A program made the position numbers and the translations under genes. Shown here piece by piece: positions 1-5,774 of a stretch of DNA of 5,774 nucleotides. The stretch is from Bacteroidales bacterium. GTDB lineage: Bacteria; Bacteroidota; Bacteroidia; Bacteroidales; UBA7960. The notes beneath the pieces were generated by a model. The model searched no databases. It was not told the DNA's origin and worked only from the letters and a program-made list of their open reading frames with translations. Each line of letters starts with the position of its first letter. Position 1 is the first letter of the stretch. The stretch lies in the NCBI GenBank assembly GCA_007132825.1, contig SLNX01000119.1, positions 1 through 5,774 of the forward strand, written 5' to 3'.

Positions 1-25
1 CATATACACTTGATTGAGCAAAAAA
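1..25 (-). other. Downstream flank of lptD; possible start of next minus-strand gene
   Basis: The 25 bases after the lptD stop contain no hairpin followed by a T-run, so no terminator is visible. Bases 3-1 read ATG on the minus strand, 22 bases past the lptD stop, which would suit the start of a co-transcribed next gene. From memory, lptD in Bacteroidota is often followed by a RidA-family gene, but nothing of such a product can be read here. Confidence 0.15.
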
Positions 26-2758
26 TTAAAAGTCCCTGTCGAGATGATGCCTTGTCCGGGTAAGCTTCAGGTCCTGCAGCACACTCGCCTTTACACGGAT
101 GGTAAAATTATAGCTCTGCCTGAACCCCATGGGTATCCAGTTAAATGTCATCTCCCAGCAGTGTAAATCCCTGTAAATATCGATAGAGGTATATGTCAGA
201 TCATTGTTTTCAAAATCATATCCTGTACGGAATCCAATCCGCCATTTAGGTGTCAGCGAAACATCACCGCGAACAGTTAAACTCTGAATGTAATTCCTGT
301 CCATTTGGTCATCAGCAAAGACATAATTCGAATTATAACTAAACGAATAGGAAAAGTTCAAATTCCAGGGCACGGTATAATCGACTCCACTTGGAGGTAC
401 CAAACCGTTATGTCTCTCATGATGTGGATCATCAAAACCATTTCTATTGAGGTCAAAAGGGCTGCTTACACCGTTGCCATGGGCCATGCCATTGTCAAAC
501 GGGTCGGGGTCGGAAAACTCATTATCCCGTTCTGTTCTTCTAAAAGTTGCAGAACTAAGGGAATAGTTAAAATCGAGGCTCCACCTTGTTCTGTTGAGCT
601 GCAATAAGCGTTTATCGGTATTCCAGAGAAACTGATTGATATACTGACCTTGCTCGTTTCGGGCGTAGGGTGTCCAGGAGCTGGAATAGGAGATGTTGAA
701 GTTTCCGAATATCCTTGTACGCCCACTCATGCTTATATCTGCCATGTTAAGTGAATCTCTTGCCAGATCGTAACCGGTGGAGATGGTAAAATTATCTATC
801 AGCACAATTTTTCGATCTTCTGCTGAAGGGTCACGCCTGTTCCTGACCTTCATTTCAAGGTTGTTTGACAAGGAGAAACCAATATTCCCAGATCTTCCTG
901 CGGGCGGACCTCCATATATCCCCTGTTCGAAGATCGAATAGGTCCGTTCAATCGGATCCTGGTATCCCTCCTTTGGGCCCCTGTAAGGTTCCTCATAACT
1001 TTTATAATACCCCCAGAATGAACTGGAAAAATCGGGTCTCATGCTAAAACTCAGATTGGGTGTCAAAACGTGCCTTATGGCAGAAACCGGGCCCGACTGA
1101 AACTGCATCAGTCCATATAGCTTTGTGCTTAACCCTGTATTGAAGCTAAATTCCCTGGCTGCCTCAAACCCCGGAATGGTATCTGTACGCACGCCACCAA
1201 ATAGGGTGTCATTCCCTTGAATGATCATTAAATCTTCATCCCAATCCTTTCGAATGGTGCTGAAGTACCACCTTTCACTGTAATTTAGTGTAGTGCTCAG
1301 GTTAAAATGGTTCAGGACCCTTGCAGAGTGGGAAATGGGCACATTATGTCTGATTCCGTTGCGGAATTGTTTGAGAGCGTCGCGGGTAAAAAACAAGCTG
1401 TCAGCAATTCTCAGTTCATTTCTTGCAGACATACTGTAGGATACGCTGATATCCTCGTACCATTTCCCCGATCCGGGGGTCTGGCCCCTTCTGAATGGGT
1501 GAAAGCGGTTGGCGCTAAAAGAGATCTCAGGGAGCCCGAGGTCCACCATTTGCGTGTTGGTATTCTGACTGTGGCGCAAATTGGCAGAGAAATTGTATCT
1601 GCTTCCAAAGCTTCGGGCATACGATATGTTTGAGGAAAAGGTGTTCGACAGGTAATCATCATCGGACACGGGATTAAACCTGCTGGCCTGTGAGCTTCCT
1701 GCATTCACACTTGCACTGAATGTGCGGGTTGGGTGTGCTTCCCTTGCCTGGCTGTGGTTCCACCGGATCCTGAAGTCACGATTTCTTTCATAGCCAGGCA
1801 GGTTTTCTTCACCCAATACGTTGATGGCATATGAAAGATTAAAAGAGCCACGGTACCGGTAACGAACCGCGTAATCGGATCCGAGTCTCAACGCCCAGCT
1901 GCCTCTTGAATAGATATCTCCGCGAATGGAAAGATCCATATACTCATTAATACCCCAGTAAAAACCGCCATTTTCCAGAAAGAAGCCCCTGTTTCGGGAT
2001 TCACCGTAGGATGGGATCAATATTCCAGAGGCCTGTCCCCTTTTATTGGGGAAAAACCCGAATGGTACGAAAAGCGGGGTTGGCACACCTCCAATCACCA
2101 GGAATGCAAAGCTTGAAATGATCTTATCGTCAGGGATTATCTTTGCCCTCCGAAACTCGATGTGAAAGTGAGGCTCTTCCAGATCGCAGGTTGTGTATTT
2201 CCCGTGAGACACATGCACCTCTCTGGAAGGTTGCAGTTTAACAACATCACCGTGCACAAAACCGTCTGCTTCCTCAGTTATTACACCAATTGTCCGGCCA
2301 CGCTTTGTTTCAAAATTATACCTGAGTTCCCGTGATTCAAAGCTCTGAAGCCCTTCACGAAAAACAGGCAGTCCCCGCATCACACCTGCAGTATCTGGCA
2401 AACCTGTAGCATAAAGTTCATTGGTAGTGAAATCTATTTCAATATAATCGGCGGTGAGGTGCATGTCTATGTATTTCAGGTCTCCCTGACCAAAAATATA
2501 CACACGACGATTCCTGATGTCATGAAATATTGTATCTGCTGCACTGTATTCAACAACAGCATCCAGGATTACACCACTGCCTGTTTGTCGCGCAGGTGGA
2601 TCATCAGGCAGGTCTTCTGCCAGATTTCCAGCCATGGGCTCCTCATCTGGCAAAGCAGGCACAACATTGGTAACCGGATCTTGTGCATTAACCGAGAGTG
2701 CACCTGCAATGAGGATACAAACTGAAATAAAAAACTTAGATATGAAGTTTGTGCACAA
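26..2758 (-). CDS. lptD: LPS-assembly outer membrane protein LptD (Bacteroidota type)
   Basis: This 910-residue protein is the outer-membrane translocon that places lipopolysaccharide in the outer leaflet, normally with the lipoprotein LptE. Residues 1-25 look like a signal peptide (Lys8, a hydrophobic run, then VNA before Gln26). A Pro/Asp/Glu-rich linker spans about 27-60. An OstA/LptA-like beta-jellyroll covers about 62-205, and a long beta-barrel rich in aromatic and alternating polar residues follows. Family landmarks are PFGFFP and GILIPSYGE after the jellyroll, the GDIYSRGSW stretch, and DLHCWEM with SVLQDLKL near the end; the last residue is Phe. The mature protein has only two cysteines, C191 and C867. 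The start is a TTG codon at 2758-2756: an in-frame TAA lies at 2773-2771, and the first in-frame ATG is residue 42, beyond the signal peptide. Length is normal for Bacteroidota LptD. An Asp/Asn/Gly-rich loop at about 745-793 may be lineage-specific. Family call is firm; the exact start is less so. Confidence 0.93.
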   Translation of the reverse strand: MCTNFISKFFISVCILIAGALSVNAQDPVTNVVPALPDEEPMAGNLAEDLPDDPPARQTGSGVILDAVVEYSAADTIFHDIRNRRVYIFGQGDLKYIDMHLTADYIEIDFTTNELYATGLPDTAGVMRGLPVFREGLQSFESRELRYNFETKRGRTIGVITEEADGFVHGDVVKLQPSREVHVSHGKYTTCDLEEPHFHIEFRRAKIIPDDKIISSFAFLVIGGVPTPLFVPFGFFPNKRGQASGILIPSYGESRNRGFFLENGGFYWGINEYMDLSIRGDIYSRGSWALRLGSDYAVRYRYRGSFNLSYAINVLGEENLPGYERNRDFRIRWNHSQAREAHPTRTFSASVNAGSSQASRFNPVSDDDYLSNTFSSNISYARSFGSRYNFSANLRHSQNTNTQMVDLGLPEISFSANRFHPFRRGQTPGSGKWYEDISVSYSMSARNELRIADSLFFTRDALKQFRNGIRHNVPISHSARVLNHFNLSTTLNYSERWYFSTIRKDWDEDLMIIQGNDTLFGGVRTDTIPGFEAAREFSFNTGLSTKLYGLMQFQSGPVSAIRHVLTPNLSFSMRPDFSSSFWGYYKSYEEPYRGPKEGYQDPIERTYSIFEQGIYGGPPAGRSGNIGFSLSNNLEMKVRNRRDPSAEDRKIVLIDNFTISTGYDLARDSLNMADISMSGRTRIFGNFNISYSSSWTPYARNEQGQYINQFLWNTDKRLLQLNRTRWSLDFNYSLSSATFRRTERDNEFSDPDPFDNGMAHGNGVSSPFDLNRNGFDDPHHERHNGLVPPSGVDYTVPWNLNFSYSFSYNSNYVFADDQMDRNYIQSLTVRGDVSLTPKWRIGFRTGYDFENNDLTYTSIDIYRDLHCWEMTFNWIPMGFRQSYNFTIRVKASVLQDLKLTRTRHHLDRDF

Positions 2759-2779
2759 TGTGATATATTGTTATTTTTG
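2748..2779 (+). promoter_or_regulatory. Bacteroidota-type promoter candidate for the amidase-dacB operon
   Basis: TTTG at 2748-2751 and TATTTTTG at 2772-2779 are separated by 20 bases. This is an exact match to the Bacteroidota housekeeping consensus TTTG-N19-21-TAnnTTTG. Transcription would begin near 2784-2787, giving a leader of about 70-75 bases before the GTG start at 2859. The -33 element lies inside codons 3-4 of the divergent lptD gene. The assignment rests on motif match alone. Confidence 0.55.
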
Positions 2780-2780
2780 T

Positions 2781-2804
2781 GGGAAATCTTTTTTGATTTT
2801 TCCC
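2781..2804. repeat. Small inverted repeat in the divergent spacer
   Basis: GGGAAATC at 2781-2788 pairs with GATTTTTCCC at 2795-2804 across a six-T loop, giving eight base pairs with a two-base bulge. In the predicted lptD transcript it would form a hairpin about 22 bases upstream of the start codon, followed by an A-rich unstructured stretch. The stem is short and partly A/T, so it could be chance, a leader hairpin, or a regulator site. Confidence 0.3.
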
Positions 2805-2829
2805 GTTGGATAAATTAAGCCTCCATGGG

Positions 2830-2837
2830 CAAAACTA
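2830..2837 (-). promoter_or_regulatory. Candidate -7 element of the lptD promoter
   Basis: On the minus strand, bases 2837-2830 read TAGTTTTG, an exact match to TAnnTTTG. No proper TTTG lies at the expected distance upstream; the nearest is TTTC at 2864-2861, 23 bases away. Transcription would start near 2824-2826, leaving a leader of about 66 bases before the TTG start of lptD. It is weaker than the facing plus-strand promoter because only one element is convincing. Confidence 0.4.
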
Positions 2838-2858
2838 AATAAAAATAGCATACCATAA

Positions 2859-4055
2859 GTGAAACGGATTCCTGTATTTTTTGTTATAGTCATTTTGCTT
2901 GCAGCCTTGCCACCTCAGCTGGTCGCTGATAAGCGAGGCTTTGTCAATACGGTAGTGATCGATCCGGGGCATGGCGGACGGGAACCCGGTGCTGTTGGCA
3001 GAAGGTCAATGGAAAAAGACATCGCTTTGGCCATTTCACTTAAATTGGGGAATTATATCAAAGAAAACATAGAGGGTGTTGAGGTGATCTACACCCGTGA
3101 AACAGATATTTTCGTTCCTTTGCATGAACGGGCAAGGATTGCCAATGAAAACAAGGCAGACCTGTTTATTTCCATACATGCAAATAGTGCTGCCTCAAGA
3201 ATTGCAGAGGGAACGGAAACATTTGTTATGGGTCTTCACCGAAGTCAGGCAAACCTTGAAGTGGCTCGGAGAGAGAACAAATCCATCCTTTACGAAGATG
3301 ACTATCTGGAGACATACGACGGCTTTGATCCAAATTCACCGGAGGCCAATATCATTTTTGCTCTGTATCAGAATGCATACCTTGAACAAAGCCTGCAAAT
3401 GGCGTCCTTCATCCAAAGTGAATTTCGTGAACGTGCGCGCCGCATTGATCGAGGAGTAAAACAGGCCGGTTTTCTGGTATTGTACAATATTACCATGCCT
3501 GGTGTTCTCGTGGAAACCGGTTTCATCAGCAATCCACGTGAAGAAGAATACCTCATGTCAGAAACAGGCCAGGCCCATTTGGCTTCTGCAATTTTCAGAG
3601 CTTTCCGCCAATACAAAGAGGAGCAGGACGCGCTTGCAGCCGCCCGGAATGAGTATCACAGACCACTTGCCTACACCGCAACACAGGAGACTGAGGATTT
3701 ATCTGTTACTACCGATAATCAAACAGAAGCAATTCAAACTGATCATGACCGAACCGAAACAGACCATATGACCGCTTCGGAAGTCTCATTCAGGGTGCAA
3801 TTTGCTACTTCATCAGAAAAAAGACCCCTTGATGATCCTGTTTTTGCTGGCCTATCCGGTGTTTCATTCTATTTTCATGAAGGACTTTACAAGTATACTG
3901 TTGGCTATGAGAATACGCTCGAAGCTGCTGCCACTATTCAACAAGAGGTTCAAAAGGCAGGATTTAAAGACGCATTCGTTGTTGCTTTTAAAAACAATGA
4001 GCGAATTAGTGCAGCAGAAGCAAGAAGATTATTACAAAAGCAAAGAAATAACTGA
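2859..4055 (+). CDS. N-acetylmuramoyl-L-alanine amidase (Amidase_3) with C-terminal SPOR domain
   Basis: This 398-residue zinc hydrolase cuts the bond between N-acetylmuramic acid and the L-Ala of the stem peptide, acting in the periplasm during cell separation and wall turnover. Residues 1-23 form a signal peptide (KR, hydrophobic core, LVA before Asp24). The Amidase_3 domain spans about 30-245, with zinc ligands H38 (DPGHGG), E52 (MEKD) and H107 (SIHAN), and catalytic E219 (VETGFISN). A helical insertion at about 127-175 (containing YDGFDPNSPE) resembles the regulatory insertion of AmiB/AmiC-type enzymes. A Thr/Glu/Asp/Gln-rich linker at about 247-307 leads to a SPOR domain at about 310-385 (FRVQFATSS, GLYKYTVG, DAFVVAF), a fold that binds denuded glycan. 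The start is GTG, directly preceded by an in-frame TAA at 2856-2858, and no other start keeps the signal peptide. It is probably co-transcribed with dacB, 20 bases downstream. All key residues are present. Confidence 0.93.
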   Translation: MKRIPVFFVIVILLAALPPQLVADKRGFVNTVVIDPGHGGREPGAVGRRSMEKDIALAISLKLGNYIKENIEGVEVIYTRETDIFVPLHERARIANENKADLFISIHANSAASRIAEGTETFVMGLHRSQANLEVARRENKSILYEDDYLETYDGFDPNSPEANIIFALYQNAYLEQSLQMASFIQSEFRERARRIDRGVKQAGFLVLYNITMPGVLVETGFISNPREEEYLMSETGQAHLASAIFRAFRQYKEEQDALAAARNEYHRPLAYTATQETEDLSVTTDNQTEAIQTDHDRTETDHMTASEVSFRVQFATSSEKRPLDDPVFAGLSGVSFYFHEGLYKYTVGYENTLEAAATIQQEVQKAGFKDAFVVAFKNNERISAAEARRLLQKQRNN

Positions 4056-4075
4056 TTGTCGCAACTGAATTGCCA

Positions 4076-5569
4076 ATGAAAGCAGACCTGTTAACTCTGA
4101 TTTTAATTGTTTTCCTGTATATTAACATTCCCTTTCAGGTTGTTGGTAAAGATCATGGCAAAGGTCCCCTTTTGCATACTATTCAAAGCTTTTCAAATGA
4201 TCAGGCATTAAAAAATGCAAATTGGTCTGTTTATGTTAAAGATTTGACAACAGGTGAAACCCTCGCCGCACAAAATATCCACAAACCTTTGGTGCCTGCT
4301 TCCGTTCAAAAACTAGTTACTACAGCCTCTGCAATGATTATGCTGGGAAGCGACTTTCAATATGAAACCCTTCTGCAACACGATGGCCGGGTTGATCAAA
4401 GAGGAATAATCAACGGCAATCTCTACATAACGGGATCAGGTGACCCAACTTTTGGGGCTGCACAATTAGATGATACACTATCTCTGGATCACATTTTCGG
4501 AAGATGGATAGAAGTCTTACATGAAATCGGAATAACAGAGATCAACGGATACATAATAGCTGACGAACGGATTTTCGACAATATGCTGGTACCCCGAAGA
4601 TGGATATGGGAACATATTGGAAATTATTTCGGTGCCGGAATCAGTGGTCTCTCCGGACATGAGAACGAATATACCGTATATTTTGATGCGGGTCCGGGGA
4701 TTGGCAGTCCTGCCATTGTTGTAAATACGGAACCGCACATCCCGGGCATGGCCTTTCGCAATGAGGTATCAACAGGTCCTGCAGGCTCCGGGGATCAGGT
4801 TTATATATTTGGTGCACCGTGGGTGCCGGAACGGCATTTGACAGGAACAGTTCCCCTAAGAGCGCGTGATTTTCCTGTTCGGGGATCGATTCATGATCCA
4901 CCCGGATTTGTAGCCGAAAGCTTCAGGCTGTTTTTAAACAATCACGGGATCGATGTAGTTGGTGAGAGTATATCATACAGGATCCTCGACCCAGAGCATA
5001 TTCATGTCACTGATGAGAGAATTACACTTTACACCCACCTCTCTCCCTGGCTTTTTGATATCATCTACAGGACCAACCTTTATAGTGTAAATTCTTATGC
5101 AGAAAGCTTGTTAAAAACGGTCGCAGCAAAATCTGTACAACCCGCAAGCACTGAAGATGGAATAAAAGCGATCAAAGAGTTCTGGAAACAGAAAGGCATG
5201 AACATGGACCAGTTGATCTTATACGACGGCAGCGGTTTGTCTCCATCAAATCGTTTAACGGCCAACCAGCTTATGACAGTCCTCCATGAGTCTTCCAAAG
5301 ATCCCGCATTTGGGATACTGTTACAAAGCCTCCCCCTTGCCGGTTTCAGTGGCTCACTCACAAACCAAATGCAAAACACAGCATCAGAAGGCAGACTTCG
5401 CGCCAAAAGCGGCTTTCTTAACAATGTTCGTTCCTATGCCGGTTACACACCCATGCAAAACGGAAACCTGGCAGCCTTCGTGATCATTGCAAATGATTAC
5501 AAAGGAACACCGGCATCGATGCGACAAAAAATGCTCCATCTGATGAACGAGATCACCAAACATCAATGA
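4076..5569 (+). CDS. dacB: D-alanyl-D-alanine carboxypeptidase/endopeptidase, PBP4 type (peptidase S13)
   Basis: This 497-residue penicillin-binding protein removes the terminal D-Ala from stem peptides and cleaves D-Ala-mDAP cross-links in the periplasm. All three active-site motifs of the serine enzyme are visible: SVQK (S76 nucleophile, K79), SVN (S337-N339), and KSG (K444-G446, the KTG-box variant). GSGDPTFG near 120 and YDGSGLSPSNRLTA near 383 are also typical of the S13 family. The region between about 95 and 300 is the inserted non-catalytic part common to PBP4. Residues 1 to about 24 form a signal peptide or signal anchor. I chose the ATG at 4076; a TTG six bases upstream (4070) is also in frame but would only add two residues. 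The gene lies 20 bases after the amidase stop with no terminator or promoter between, so the two are probably one transcript with complementary wall-cutting roles. Length fits the family (E. coli PBP4 is 477 residues). Confidence 0.93.
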   Translation: MKADLLTLILIVFLYINIPFQVVGKDHGKGPLLHTIQSFSNDQALKNANWSVYVKDLTTGETLAAQNIHKPLVPASVQKLVTTASAMIMLGSDFQYETLLQHDGRVDQRGIINGNLYITGSGDPTFGAAQLDDTLSLDHIFGRWIEVLHEIGITEINGYIIADERIFDNMLVPRRWIWEHIGNYFGAGISGLSGHENEYTVYFDAGPGIGSPAIVVNTEPHIPGMAFRNEVSTGPAGSGDQVYIFGAPWVPERHLTGTVPLRARDFPVRGSIHDPPGFVAESFRLFLNNHGIDVVGESISYRILDPEHIHVTDERITLYTHLSPWLFDIIYRTNLYSVNSYAESLLKTVAAKSVQPASTEDGIKAIKEFWKQKGMNMDQLILYDGSGLSPSNRLTANQLMTVLHESSKDPAFGILLQSLPLAGFSGSLTNQMQNTASEGRLRAKSGFLNNVRSYAGYTPMQNGNLAAFVIIANDYKGTPASMRQKMLHLMNEITKHQ

Positions 5570-5571
5570 CA

Positions 5572-5586
5572 GCAACATTATGTTGC
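5572..5586 (+). terminator. Weak hairpin just after dacB
   Basis: GCAACA and TGTTGC form a perfect six-pair stem around a TTA loop, two bases after the dacB stop codon. No T-run follows (the next bases are CAAAAACCC), so it is not a classical intrinsic terminator. It may protect the 3' end of the operon transcript or be a weak stop. Confidence 0.35.
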
Positions 5587-5617
5587 CAAAAACCCTGTCC
5601 GATTCAAAAGAATATTA

Positions 5618-5625
5618 TATCTTAG
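5618..5625 (+). promoter_or_regulatory. Candidate -7 element of the ilvE promoter
   Basis: TATCTTAG matches five of the six fixed bases of the Bacteroidota -7 box TAnnTTTG and lies 42 bases before the ilvE start codon, leaving a leader of roughly 35 bases. I see no convincing TTTG at the expected upstream distance. Its place after the dacB hairpin suggests ilvE is transcribed separately from the wall genes. Confidence 0.35.
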
Positions 5626-5643
5626 CCGCGAAGCAATCAATAT

Positions 5644-5664
5644 TCATAAATCATAAATCATACA
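5644..5664 (+). repeat. Three 7-base tandem units before ilvE
   Basis: TCATAAA, TCATAAA and TCATACA follow one another without gaps, ending three bases before the ilvE ATG. The run is A/T-rich and contains no Shine-Dalgarno sequence. It probably forms an unstructured ribosome landing area, as is usual in Bacteroidota, with copy number possibly variable. Confidence 0.5.
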
Positions 5665-5667
5665 GAT

Positions 5668-5774
5668 ATGCAAAACATAGAATGGGGAAAACTTCCCTTT
5701 GGCTATTTTCAGACAGACTATAATGTAAGATGTTATTATCGTGATGGCAAATGGGGTGAAATAGAGGTTTCCTC
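5668..5774 (+). CDS. ilvE: Branched-chain amino acid aminotransferase, N-terminal fragment (runs off the window)
   Basis: Only the first 35 codons and two further bases are present. The protein begins MQNIEWGKLPFGY and continues through YNVRCYY, DGKWGE and EVSS. This matches the characteristic N-terminus I know from Bacteroidota IlvE, a fold-type IV PLP enzyme that transfers amino groups between Leu, Ile or Val and 2-oxoglutarate in the cytoplasm. The catalytic lysine and PLP-binding residues lie beyond the edge and cannot be checked. The ATG at 5668 is the natural start and gives no signal peptide, as expected for a cytosolic enzyme. The gene is 98 bases from dacB and has its own candidate promoter, so it is probably not part of the wall operon. 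The call is by recognition of a short stretch, but that stretch is distinctive. Confidence 0.82.
   Translation, partial: MQNIEWGKLPFGYFQTDYNVRCYYRDGKWGEIEVS

Noticed and set aside
1307..1633. 108-codon open frame on the plus strand, antisense to lptD
   Set aside because: It lies wholly inside the lptD barrel region, has no recognisable motif, and the lptD frame on the other strand is clearly coding across it. The same holds for the other overlapping frames in lptD, the amidase and dacB.
2675..2758. LptD N-terminus as a lipoprotein signal (C2 and C14 present)
   Set aside because: Neither cysteine follows a lipobox such as L-A-G-C; C14 sits inside the hydrophobic core. The VNA-Q site fits ordinary signal peptidase I, as expected for a barrel protein.
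4070..4075. TTG as the start codon of dacB
   Set aside because: An ATG is in frame two codons later and leaves the signal peptide intact with a basic residue right at the N-terminus; the TTG adds nothing.
5572..5600. Strong intrinsic terminator after dacB
   Set aside because: The stem is only six pairs and no T-run follows on either strand, so I list it only as a weak hairpin.
1..5774. Mobile element, CRISPR array, toxin-antitoxin, phage or undescribed multi-gene system
   Set aside because: Coding sequence fills nearly the whole window with four recognisable housekeeping-type genes. I see no transposase, integrase, terminal repeats, spaced direct repeats, tRNA or abrupt composition change.

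Overview
The window looks like a piece of ordinary chromosome from a Gram-negative bacterium of the phylum Bacteroidota; the genus cannot be read from it. Three things support this. The largest gene encodes an LptD of the Bacteroidota type. The partial gene at the right edge begins with the N-terminus typical of Bacteroidota branched-chain aminotransferases. The spacers contain matches to the Bacteroidota promoter consensus (TTTG and TAnnTTTG) and no clear Shine-Dalgarno sequences.

Layout: an outer-membrane LPS-assembly gene (lptD) fills the left half on the minus strand. A 100-bp divergent spacer follows, holding face-to-face promoter candidates and a small inverted repeat. To its right, on the plus strand, are an N-acetylmuramoyl-L-alanine amidase with a C-terminal SPOR domain and, 20 bp later, a PBP4-type D-Ala-D-Ala carboxypeptidase/endopeptidase (dacB). 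These two probably form an operon. A 98-bp spacer with a weak hairpin, a promoter-like box and a short tandem repeat leads to the first 35 codons of ilvE, which runs off the window.

The first three genes all serve the cell envelope. LptD inserts LPS into the outer membrane. The amidase strips stem peptides from glycan strands and is probably directed to denuded, septal peptidoglycan by SPOR. PBP4 trims or cleaves D-Ala-containing cross-links. All three have N-terminal export signals. ilvE is an unrelated metabolic gene with its own promoter candidate.

I found no mobile element, CRISPR array, tRNA, rRNA, defence island or other unknown system. The second-look points are modest: the two-cysteine layout of LptD, a calcium-loop-like insertion near its C-terminus, overlapping divergent promoters, non-ATG starts on both divergent genes, and the pairing of amidase with PBP4.
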